This document shows positions 1 to 11,213 of a DNA stretch of 64,000 bases, piece after piece (position 1 is the stretch's first letter; the number at the start of each line of letters is the position of its first letter). Position numbers and translations under genes: made by a program. Source of the stretch: Paralichthys olivaceus. Its lineage: Eukaryota > Chordata > Actinopteri > Pleuronectiformes > Paralichthyidae. Below the pieces are notes generated by a model that was not told where the DNA came from, searched no databases, and was given only the letters and a program-made list of their open reading frames with translations. The stretch covers positions 11,579,001 to 11,643,000 of the forward strand of contig NC_091094.1 in the NCBI RefSeq assembly GCF_024713975.1, in the 5' to 3' direction.

Positions 1-1193
1 GCAGTGCAAGCTGCCAGAAAACACATCCAAAAAGCAGCTCAGAAGCACATGAAGGGTCCTCTACGGCAGCCGTCTCTGGACTTCTCCGTCCAGTCCTCGG
101 AAGATGGACGTGCTCTGTATTTCCGCAAGGATCTGGATACCATCTCTCAGGACAGCAGGAATGGGGAACTGTCTTTTCTGGTACAAGGGCCAGCAGCCAA
201 GGGTGCCATCCACAAAGGGACCATGAGCGAGCCAGTGAGGCGTGCTCACAGAGTTAAAATTCATGAACCAGTCGAGACAAGGAGAGGAATCTTCAGCCGG
301 ATGTCCTCCACTGACTCCCACTACATGGGGGCTGCTCCCTGTGTGATAGCCGAGAGCTTTGACCTTGAGACCTCTTCCCAGGCTTCATGTCCAGACGGTC
401 CTGCTCCAGACAGCCAAAATCCAATTCAAGAAGAAGCAGAGAATGAACTTCATGAACCACCAAAGTCAAGCTGTGCAGAGCAGGAGACCCTTCACACATT
501 AGAAGCAGAGGAGCCTAAACAATCAGACAAATTACCACTAGAACCAGAAACTGGTACAGAACCTGAAAAACCACCACAAACTCCAAGTTCAACTGATTCA
601 GTCCCTCAGCATCAGCCTGTGCCACAGCCTCTTAACCAGCCTGAAGCCAAATCTACTCCACTTATCCCTCCACCATCCCCTGCCAGGGTGAGACGGACCC
701 TGGAGGCTCCAGCCACCCCCCGACCATTCACCCTGATACGGACAAAAGCCCGCTCACGTAGTTGCCCTCGAAAACCAACTACCTCCCCTCACATGGTGAA
801 CCACAAACCTGTTTTCCACTGGCAGACGCATCGTGCACCAAAATATGGCAGCTACAGTAACCAGGTGAAACAGGTACCCAACGGTCTCTGCCTGTCAGAC
901 AGCACATCAGGCAGCAGCGGCGGAAGCACAGACAGCCTGGAGTTTGTGCCCTCCTGCGTGCCAGCCGACGCAGGGCAACGTGAAGGGACTCTTCAGAGGG
1001 AGATGAGGGCCCTGTTTGACCAAAAGATTAGAGAAATCCACTGCAAATCACCACTTTTTCTGGATGGTGAGTCATGACTCAATTGGGATTCATATTTGGA
1101 AAATAAAATAACAACATATACAAAAGTCAAGTGGTTTTATTAAATCCTGGTTTTTGTTTTTAACTTTTGTGTGTTTTAGATACCGCAGATTAA
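1..1193 (+). CDS. C-terminal part of an unidentified low-complexity protein (5' truncated)
   Basis: One reading frame is open from the window edge to a splice donor at 1067. It ends ...FLD and has a codon split after its first base. A 113-bp intron follows, and a tiny last coding exon (1180-1193) adds only D-T-A-D and a TAA stop. The roughly 350 visible residues have no domain I recognise. They hold a basic start (ARKHIQKAAQKHMKG), a Pro/Glu/Ser-rich middle (about residues 130-240 of the visible part), a basic patch (RTKARSRSCPRK), a Ser/Gly run (STSGSSGGSTDS), and a helical-looking charged end (QREMRALFDQKIREIHCKS). This resembles a disordered tail of a signalling or cytoskeletal protein. 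The upstream exons that would identify the gene lie outside the window. The reading frame and last splice are convincing, but I assign no function. Confidence 0.68.
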
Positions 1194-2168
1194 ATTTGAG
1201 ACTTCAAAGACAATATTCTCCTTCAGATGAGGAAGACGAGCAACAACAGCAGCAAAAAGGTGTGCAAGAGAACATACATAAGCTGTACTTATACTGCAGC
1301 AACTTTCCCAAGGGACAGGAAAAAATTGCAGGAACTCCATGCATTTCCACCAAAGGGACCAGGGTATAAATTAAGTTCTGGGAAAATATTTTTACCCTCC
1401 AAAAAATCCCTGGTCATTATCTCCTGCATTACTGGCACCTGGTGGATTGGAGTGGAACAGATTGTCATAGCCATTGGTCAGGCTAATTTGCCTAATCTCA
1501 GTCATTTGGCCATGATGGAAAACATGTGAAAACATTTCCTATGACTAAAAGTTCCAGAGATTTTTCCCAAAACAAACAAGACAGAGTCATAAAGCAGTTG
1601 TGACTTACTTTCTAGATACATGAAGACATGAAGCAGAGTTACACAGTTAAACTTTTTATTATTTTAGGCCTGCTGTGATGTTTACAATCCACACTGTTGT
1701 ATTCATGCTGTTCATGTTTACAGACAGGTTTTATGCATGTAATCATTTTTCAAAATAGTTTGTTGATTTCATTTGATGCCATTGCCAACTGAGTCATAAA
1801 GAGGTTACTTAGAAACACATGATCACTGTTAGTCATTTTGTCAAGCATAAACATAGATCATTTCAACAAGTGTTTTCATAGAATTTAAACTATGTTTGCT
1901 TTTTCATTCAAACTGTAGCATTTGTACTAATTTCAATAAACTGATTATTTAATAAAGTTTAATTTTTTTTAATAAAGAGATTTTTTTGTTGTTGTAAAGG
2001 TTATGAAGTTCAAAACCCAATGTTAAATTGATGTTATGATTAATGTAAATAAATCAGGTTTCTGTTAAATATTGGAATTAATTGTGAAAAATAAATCACA
2101 CAAGTTAGAGGACAGAATCAAAGTTTTGTTGCTGTCCTTAAAACAAATTTCTGACATCAACATAATGT
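1194..2168 (+). other. 3'UTR of the first gene and short convergent spacer
   Basis: AT-rich non-coding DNA. Three AATAAA hexamers lie close together at about 1935-1976, just where a polyadenylation site for the leftmost gene would be expected. Downstream of them begins the tail of the minus-strand receptor gene, so the two genes converge tail to tail with only a few hundred bases between them. I see no other coding exon here. Confidence 0.6.
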
Positions 2169-5100
2169 CTATGCTTTTTCTTTGTCCTTCTCTACATTTT
2201 CCTGGGGTGTGTTTGCATTGATTGTCCTCAAGCGCAGACGCAGTTCTTCATTCAGCACAGTGCAGCAGGACTTCTGAGGGAAGGACATGTTAATATAAAC
2301 AAAAGTGAAACAAATCACTTAATTAATACATGGATTTATTTAGTGTAAATGTTCCAAATAACACTCATACCAAGAAGCAGCTTGCAACAAGAAACAAAAC
2401 TCATTTAAAATTATTCATTAAAGTCAAACAGCGGTAAAGTACTTTTTGTAGACACTTCTTTTCACGTTCTATCGAACTTTGGGGAACTTGAATTTTAATG
2501 CCTATCAACCATTAAACATGAATATAATAATATATCACTGAAATGTCTGGCAACAGATGACTTAGCATCGTAATTCTCATAGTTATGTCCATACATTAGA
2601 GTTTTTGGCATTTCCAATTTATCTTGTCCCTTGTGCCAGAATCTTGGAGGGGACTCAAAGGCTTTGGTAAATATTTGGGTCTATTGCCAAGATATGAAAG
2701 TGTTTATGAAACCCATATGAAAGAGATTTAGAAAAAGAGCTGTACGTAGACACAAAAGTTACAAGTGCTCCTTTAATAGATTGTTACCGGATGTTCATTG
2801 ATCACACTCGATTTGTTTCGCTTTGCTAAAGGTTCAGTCAGGAACACTTTGTCATGATTTATCCATTTATTGCACAATGGGAATATAGTTATTATTGGCG
2901 CTGAAGGCTCCATTCTTTGGATGTTCGCTGGATTAGCCGAGCAGCGTGCTGAGATAAAATAGGGAACATGTGGGCGTAGCAGGCAAGGTGCATTTGTTTA
3001 AGATGAATATCGTTTACCACAACCATGTTTGGACTCTGTGCTAAAAAGGTGGAGGCTGGGGTGGTGGACGCAAGTTGCCGGCAGCAGCTGAGCAGGGATC
3101 AGTGAGGATGATGTCGTATTTAAAGGGACCGCTTTGGTGAGAGAATGGACTGTGATTGGTGGGTGACTGATGAGCACCCATAAACCTATCAGCAGCTGAC
3201 AGCTTATGACAGCTGAGCACATGACTCTGTGTCCTGCATGAACTAACGCAATGCTTCATTTTTATCGAACAAGAATTTGCTACAAACATGCGCCTCAAAG
3301 CATCCACACAAAGGTTTGGCTTGTGTGTGGAAGAGTATGACTGTAAGGTAGTGTCTTTTGCATTTGAGTGTTTTGATGTGTTTTTAGCAAGAGTGTGGTT
3401 TATGAGTGCACTTGAACATACCCTCTGCTCCCCTGCACTCCTGCGACTCTTGGATGTGAGCTCTTGGATGGCCAGCAGTGCTCCTAACCCCAAGCCCAGA
3501 GAAAGAACCAGGAACATCCCCTTGAGGCTGTGCAGGTGAACGGCTGAAGACTTGGCCTTGTCTGCGATGCAACTGCTGGCCCACCACTTGCTTTGCAGGT
3601 AAGCCAGCTCTCCAGCCTCACTCAATTGAAGGATGGCTACACTGAGGTTCTTTATCAAGGGGGAACCTTGGAGAAAATGATCCGTTTAATTTTAGCGACA
3701 CCATTTTTAAAAATTACCATATTTCTTGAGATTTGAAAGTGAGCAGCCTCACCAAGAGACGTAGCAATGCTGTATCCTCTCATCCCGATGATTTCATGAG
3801 CTCTGACCAGTTCGCAATGCCGTGCTACTGCCAAGTCCAGGGAGACAGACTCTCCGATAAAAGCAAAGTTGCCCTTTTTTGCTCGCCGGACCCCTTCGTC
3901 CATTGATGACACAAAGCTCTTTGTTCTCTCCATGTGCTCATAGATTCGACGATACACTGGGTTGTTTGAATTCTGGGTGAAAAAAAATATCGGGGGGAAT
4001 AAAAAATGAGATTAGAGATCCATTGCACCAGAGGTCATTAAGTCTTAAAATCTGAGAGATCAACATCCTTATTCTCACCTTAAAGAAGGCAAGGGTGGAC
4101 GATCCAGCCAGGCAGCCATACTCTGTTGTGTCCTGATTGGCCAAGTCCTCAAACCCCTTCACCATCAGCTGAGGGGACTCCTGGCTCTTAGAGGAGCTGA
4201 GGTTGGAGAAATAACAAGCCAGGAGGACGACAGTGAATAACCACCAGCTGCAGCAGACAACACGCCCTGACAAAGCTCTGGGGTGAGGACCAACGCCTGA
4301 AAACAAACAAAAAAACACAAATGAGCCTCTTGTGAAATTGTGATCTCAACTTGTTGTAGTTTCTGGTTTTACCTTGAAGAGTCAGAGCTCCAGCTGTGTA
4401 CCACAGACTGTGGAGGAGGCTGAATCTGTTCTCTTCAGTCTGAGGCTGACTCCACTCACATGGACTGAGTCTGCAGTCATAAAAAAAGATATATTCAATA
4501 TTTATGTAACAGCAATGCTAGCAAAGAGAGGAATTATTAGCATAAAAATAAAAACATCCCATTATCCTAATCAAATTACTCTGGTTTTGAACATCATTGG
4601 AAACATTTTGCATAAGGTGAAAAAAACAAGTGAACAAAATACATAACGTAGGTCTAGTCGTTTTTATACATGTAATGCATTTCCACATATTATATCTTTA
4701 AATTCACATATAATGACATCCAGAAATATCTGTATGAATCACAAATTCAACTAGTATCACCAACCTGGTGACTATAAAGATGCTTGCAGCTGTCCCCAGA
4801 TAGGCAATGAGGATGCCAATCCAGGTCTCAGCCGTAAAGGGTGAAAGGAAATCGAAGATGCCGGATTCCTCTGAGATGTCCTTCCTCAGTAGGATGCTGA
4901 TTCCTGTCTGCATGAATGGTTTGGTCATGCCCACAGCTTTCTCTCGAGCTGCAGTGAGAGTTAGTGGAGCGATTGCAAGATCTGCTTCCTGTAGGGAATA
5001 CATAAATACATTTGACATGTGTAAAACAGTATAATAGGCTATGCAGTGTATTTTTAGAAAATCCATGAGGGCTTAAGGAGTTTTTAATTTCACCAACAAC

Positions 5101-7268
5101 CTTGTTCACGCCACTTATTTTTCCTTATTCCAAATGCATCAATTGCAAATCACAGATGCCAGCTGGGTAATTTAAGTTTATGCAGAGTGCTTTCCTGGCC
5201 CATGACCTCTTCAAATGTCAGTTTTCATGTACTCACCCCTCTCACCACCTCTCCAATCATCCCATTCCAGTTGCCGTTGTCATCCTGCCGGCCATACGAA
5301 CTATCTTTCACCAGCTGCACTCTGTACTTGAGGCCCAGTTTCTTGGCTACTTCAGACAGCAGGTCCATACAAAAGCCTTCCAGTTGAGAGCCCTTGGAAA
5401 CTGTATATGGCTCTTGCTATAAGGGAACATGTCAAAAGTCAATCAGTGCAATGTAATTAATCTTCAGTCTTGTATTCACAAGAATGTAATGGTTAAGCAC
5501 GAAACAGAAAGGAATAGATGAACTACCTTTATTGTTGTGATTCTCAGCTCTGTTGGCACTGAGCGTGAGGGAGGAGGACAAGGAACAAGGACAAGGAGTT
5601 AGTTCAGATCAGTCGCTCACCAACCTTTTTTCAAAGCAGGTGTTGTTTTATGGGCTGTTAACTGCAGCTTGACTGCATATCTAACAGGGTTTTAGTGGCG
5701 AGTGTGATTTAGTTCTAAGGATTTCAATGCTGTGCAGTTGGTCAGCTGGTTGCACCACCACCTTGTTAGAAGGATAAACAAGAAATAAGAGCTTGAATCC
5801 TACTGACTTGGGTGATCCCCTGGCCTTATTATCCAGCTCCACCTGCAGCCATGTCTTCACGTATCTAGTGAAATATCTTAAAATCTACTAAATGGATTGC
5901 CACACATGATTTTGGTGATTTGAACGTTCCTGCATTTGCATTAAGTTGAATGCATTGCAAAAGGAGAAAGTGTCGGTGTAGGGCTTTGCTTATGTTTTGG
6001 GTATTTATTGCTTAGTTTTTTTGTTTTAAAATGTTAGAAAATGTCTCTACTTATAATATCTGTCTGCAGTGAAAAGTTTATATTATGTACATTTGCCTAG
6101 TTTTATTTCTTTTTTGTACTTCCACTTATCAGCTTATTTATTATTATCTTATCTTACTTATCTATCTTAGAAGGTGTCAATTGTATGTCATTCTCTTTTT
6201 CATGAGATAAAATATTATTAAAAATGTAAAATAAATAATTAAAAGCACCATCCATTATGTCTTGGCTGCAACTGAACAGTTGGGATGGTGTCAGGAGGCG
6301 ACAGCAAAATATTTAAATACATTACAGTAAAAGAGTAACTCCATGTTTTATTTTTCACCCACAAACATTCCACAGACCTGATTCATCAGAGACCATTTTC
6401 ACTCTCTAATCTGATATGCTGATGTGTCTGAGGTGGATTTTGTGGATGCATGTTTTTGATCTTCTTGTCACAACAAGTTTCCGGTATCCTGGCGATTTGG
6501 CCACTCTCTTCTTCTACAAAAAAGTTTGTAGACTTCAATCTTTTTAGAGCAGTGTGTCAATTCAAAGAGTCTCAATGCCATGGCACTGTGAGATGGGAGG
6601 GCAGTCAAAGAGTATCAAAAGCCTCAATTCAGGCCAAGCCCTCAGGGATCCGTCGCCACAGGCTGATCCTGACAACCGTCAGATCCTCCTTTTCAAAAGA
6701 TGACACGTAGACAAGCTCTTCAAACCCCTGTCACTGTTTGGCCAATTCGAACACAGAGTCTTTGTTTGTTCCATACACTTGATTTATTACCATTTTTTGT
6801 TTGAGTTTCAACTGGCTTGCTTCCTCGTGTTGTTTTTCTACAAGAGTTGGACAGGATGTGGCGCTACACTTTGATATTCATCCCATCAGACACTTTATGT
6901 ATTTATGTCTTGTCAAGCCTGAAAAACTTTTATCAAAGCCAACAGTGAAAACATTAGAATATTTGGCTGAGGAAAAAATCTGCCACCACAATGAAATACA
7001 AACACAGAGAGTGGGTGAAACTTCATAATAAATATCAGTATACATAGATAAAAGCTTATTTTTAGAAATATTTCTTCTATTAAAATCAGTCTGCTCTGCA
7101 CTGCACATTCTCTCACTTTCATTTGAGTTCTCAAAAGAAAAACTCAAATTACATCTAATCTGCTATTACTCAGTAAAAACCAGAAGTCAATGATATTTTC
7201 TTACCTGCAGTGCACAATCCCATGTCCATGAAAAACCCACAAGACAACACAAAGAACCCAAAGAGCAT
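2169..7268 (-). CDS. Kainate-binding-protein-like ionotropic glutamate receptor lacking the amino-terminal domain
   Basis: Nine minus-strand exons (7205-7268, 5527-5558, 5237-5416, 4765-4988, 4373-4470, 4079-4296, 3753-3972, 3422-3666, 2169-2273) join in phase to 461 residues, about the length of fish and chick kainate-binding proteins. The order is: a signal peptide (MLFGFFVLSCGFF...); ligand-binding half S1, starting LRITTIKQEPYTV; M1 (AETWIGILIAYLG); a pore loop (LWYTAGALTLQG); M3; half S2; M4 (GMFLVLSLGLGLGALLAI); and a short tail with a Cys pair. There is no room for the roughly 380-residue amino-terminal domain of GluK subunits. Residues that contact glutamate or kainate in the family look kept: PLTLTAAREK in S1, and GSST and the Glu of FAFIGES in S2. 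The M3 gate motif, SYTANLAAF in working channels, reads CYFSNLSSS. It is therefore probably a ligand-binding membrane protein of nervous tissue, with ion-channel activity doubtful. Intron 2 (5559-7204) and the other introns hold nothing I recognise. Confidence 0.86.
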
Positions 7269-9479
7269 CTTGTCTGTGCTGATTTGCTGCCTATGAGTTA
7301 TAAAGACAATCAGTGATGGTGCATCGCAAGGATAAACATAAATTAAAAAATAATAACAAAGATGTGGATCAAGTCATCATATTAAATTGATTAATGCTGA
7401 CAATCAAACATGAGATCGATGGACTTATTACCTGACGAGAGTCCAAGATGTGACTGCTGGATTGGCACGTCAGGCTTCAGACTGACCCCAGTGAGCGATG
7501 CAGCGTGATGAGAAGGTTTTCACATTCAAATGTGTAAAGATGACCAACTAAGTGTTTGTGGGAGGAGAAAGTGTCAGAATTTTGAAGGGATGGGGAGAAG
7601 CAGCATGAAGTATGATACAGCCTCCACTGTGGATTGAAGTGTGATTATTCATACTAGAAATACCCATGTAAAACCCATAATTCACATCATATTGTTAGAA
7701 TATCATATGTTTTATGAGGTTTTTTTTACATATGAGGATGAAAAATGTTAAATATTTGAAGCTCAGCATTCATGCAGTGTATGTCACACTCACAGAATAT
7801 ATACTGCATACAGTAACACCTTTATTATTCAGGGTAGTTTTACTGACGTTCCACAGTTTGACCTGTTGGACACTGAGCTGCTCCACTGAGTCAGGGGGAG
7901 TCACAGAGGTGTTGATGTAGGAGGACCAGACACTGATTTTTTCACTCGTACCACAGATTGAATCCTGCTGTTTGTTCCAGTCACATGCTCACTTCTCGAA
8001 CATAACGACCACCAATGAATTCAAATAAAGCTCCTGGCATGGCAAAATGATTTTATCTCAGAAATGGCACACAATCATCTTGTAATTTGAATAAGTGCAT
8101 CTTCTCCTGCCAGTGACTGAAGTTAATTTAGCAAAAATCATTGTTGGCTTTGATAGGCCTCACACCCACAACATCCTGCTATCAAATCTAGAGATACTGA
8201 ACCATGAGGTCAGAAAATAAACTGTAGTTACTCTAGTGGAAGATTGTTTTTATCAACTCATTAAAGGGTTAGGGTTAGGGTTAGGAAGTATAAGGAATGA
8301 ATGTGAATGTGTATATTTTATTACTGGTTTAACTGATCAGTTGGGCTTTTTTGTAGATGTTTATGATCTCAACTCTTTTTCAATGGATTCTGCACACAAA
8401 CATTAAATCACCTACACATATACATTTAATTTGTTGTTTTATTATTATTTCATTAAATCCACCTTTAAAGAGACTTTGACCTCATCCTGTAAGCCTGTTA
8501 AAATTCCCAGAAATCCTACTGAGACTGGGACATGATCTCATTGTGATGATGTAACATAGTAAAAGTTAACAATGCAAATCAATTTTACATGTCAGGTTAG
8601 TTCATAAATGTAACTTAAGTTTACACAGGCTCTCTGTGTGTCCATAAATGCAGTGACAAACTTATAGCTTACAGCTTCATCAGCTGACGGAGATGGATCT
8701 GTAGTGAGGCAAGTGGCTGTCATCACATCCATGCAACTACTAGGTTGATATAGATCCAACAGATTACCTTCTATTATAACTGAGAGAGTTAAAACTCCAT
8801 ACACAGGTGAAAGCATATGACTACAGGCTTCAGACAAACTAGCAAGTGGACAAGAGGTTAGTCTACTAATTGGTTAGTTAACCGATAGACCAATAGTCAT
8901 TTTCGAGCAAAACCACCATAAATTCTCTGCTTTTAGGACCTAAATTGAGGAAATAAGAACTTGCTTTCTTTGCAATAGCAAATATATTTATATCTTTGTG
9001 TTTTTGACTAGTTGCCCAACGAACTATTTGAACATTTTACTTTGGGCTCTGAGGATTAACAACAGGTCTTTTTTTAATATTTTCTGAAAAAAACAATCAA
9101 TTGGTTGAGAAAATAATAATTATTAGAAAATAATAATTATTAAAATACATTAAATAATAATGAAAATGATTTAGCAGCAACATGCTTTGGATCTCAATAT
9201 AGGGTAATAAATATTATGGAAGAATTTAAGAGTTAAATAAAATAAAATTAAAAGCACTGGCATCTGATGATTATTGTATGAATATGATGTAGTTATGACC
9301 CGTGGAAGCTCGATCTTATGAGCTCTAAGTTTGACATAATGTCACATGTTCCCCTCACAGGTGCTAACAGGTACAATATGGAGTCTGAGCGAAATGATGG
9401 TGGAGCCACAGGGCGCGGAATATATGCACCGTTGCTTTTCTCCTCGCATGTTTCTCTGATGAATTCCAAACCGGGTGCG
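7269..9479. other. Intergenic spacer between the glutamate-receptor-like gene and brpf3
   Basis: The two genes are divergent. The stretch is AT-rich and contains no exon I can support. It includes an interstitial telomere-like run at 8266-8285. The open frame at 8592-8837 (minus) has no recognisable domain and no start or splice context. The 5'UTR and promoter of the receptor gene should lie just above 7268. Confidence 0.5.
8266..8285 (+). repeat. Short interstitial telomere-like repeat (TTAGGG)n
   Basis: About three uninterrupted copies of the vertebrate telomere unit, GGGTTAGGGTTAGGGTTAGG, lie in otherwise AT-rich spacer. Short interstitial runs of this kind are scattered in fish genomes. 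Confidence 0.85.
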
Positions 9480-9912
9480 ATGACTTCGGTTTAAGGCTTT
9501 AACCAATCACAGCTCGGTGCGCGTTGCCTGCGCTGAGAGGCGGCGGCCTACTATTGGCCGAGGTGTTTTTTTCTCTGAAGGGGCGTATTTTTCAAGCCAT
9601 CTTGACTGAATATTTAGCCTCATCCAAGGTCCATTAATTCGATATCTTCGGGATTTTGCTGCCCACAAGTTGACCACCGGCATCATTTGAAAGGTGGAAA
9701 TCACAGCCATGACACCGACTCGACTCCGGGTGTGTGGCCGGAGTCAAGGCGGAGGAGTGGGGCGCTGAAGATGACGCCGTCGCTCCCGAAATGACCGGCT
9801 AGCTAAGCTAACGGCTAGCATGTCCGCCTCGGCTGTCGCGTCTCTCTAGCTGACATTAAGCTAAGTGCAGGAGTTCACTTCGCCACTCGCACCGCCGAGG
9901 ACCGTGTCACAA
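9480..9912 (+). promoter_or_regulatory. brpf3: brpf3 promoter region and non-coding first exon
   Basis: A GC-rich, CpG-containing island stands out from the AT-rich flanks. It holds a CCAAT box at 9503-9507 and an inverted one (ATTGG) at 9553-9557. No TATA box is evident, as is usual for a broadly expressed chromatin gene. A good donor (CACAAG|GTAAAA) after 9912 suggests a non-coding first exon ending there and spliced to the coding exon that starts just before 11214. The exact transcription start is inferred, not seen. Confidence 0.6.
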
Positions 9913-11213
9913 GGTAAAAACCACTCTGGTGTTTTATTGTCACTTCAGCTTTGCTCGGGAATTCAGCCGTTTTGTTTCACGACTTCAGTTTGTCCTGTCC
10001 GACCGAGTAACGTTATCACATCGGCCGGAGACCGTCGTCTTTTCGCAGGACTCACAGCACAAAGCAAAGCCCGACACGCTGCACATCGTCAGTGCGGGGA
10101 CCTGACGTGTATGTGCGGTTAATATCTGCGCGGGGTTCACCGTGCACAGTGTGGAGCTGCTCTCTGGCTGCGTGTAGCATTTGTAATTGGGCTGCTAATC
10201 AACTTGCAGTACAAACGTTGTCTGTACTGTTGTGAGCCTAAAATGGCTGACAGATGTTAGATACTCGGGTTGGTATTTAGCGCTCTGCAACCGAACTACG
10301 CACAGCAACAGGGGCGGGAACAAATAGAGGATGCTGCTGTTTGATTTGCTCCGGAGAAATGTGGCAGCGTTACAGACTTCCCGACGGACCAATGGGGGGA
10401 GAGCTGAGCTGCACGAACGCAAGCAGTGCAAATGACTGTAGCTGTGTTTGTGCAGAAAGAGTACTTGAGGTAACAGGCTGTGTTTTTATTACAGAGGCAC
10501 CGCAGTTGACCCCCTCGTGTCCAGGAATAACACAAATTAATACGTCTTGTCAATATTGTTCAATCACATGTCACTTTTCAGCAGCAGTGCAGGAATAAGA
10601 TACATCTGGTTAAGCAATTACTTGATTTTAGGCCCTTAGAATAATATAAAACAATTTCAGGCATGATATAATATAATTTGTAGTTTACAAATAATGATTT
10701 GATTAAGTCAACATGTTATAATTGCAACATTTGAATCACTAGCTTCTCTCTTTGACCTCAGTAGCATTGATTATGGTAACAATAATGATGACTTCATAAA
10801 TAGTGCACATAAGTAATTGAAACATTAATGATAGCGAAAAGAGAACAATAATAACCTGCCCAAGTAAATTCAGCAAAATGTGGTATTGAGTCATGACCAT
10901 GATTACATGTGAGTTTATATGAACATATACTTTAAAAATATAAAAGCTCCCTATATTAGCTATATCTGTAATACCAGAATAAGCTTTCACATACACAAGG
11001 GGGACAGTTTGAATATATTTTTTGCCAACTACGTTTTCCTCATTATTTACAATTTACAACCAAAATGTGATTCTTGCTACAAAGATTACAGTTCTGCTGG
11101 TTTCTAATTAAGTTTTTATAATGTCACTTTTACATTACAGAAACTGTTTTCCACAAAGTCACTACATAAAATATTTTTCCTTCTCATTTGCCAGGGAGCT
11201 GGTGTAAACTCCC

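Noticed and set aside
3041-3421. In-frame continuation of the receptor M4 exon to a stop at 3041
   Set aside because: The extra 120 or so residues look non-coding, a strong GTATGT donor lies at 3421, and a phase-matched terminal exon at 2169-2273 gives a sensible tail.
6450-6710. Plus-strand open frame of 86 residues inside receptor intron 2
   Set aside because: No recognisable domain, no splice or promoter context, and codon pattern like the surrounding AT-rich DNA.
8592-8837. Minus-strand open frame of 81 residues
   Set aside because: Isolated, low complexity of support, and no family I recognise; probably chance or an old repeat.
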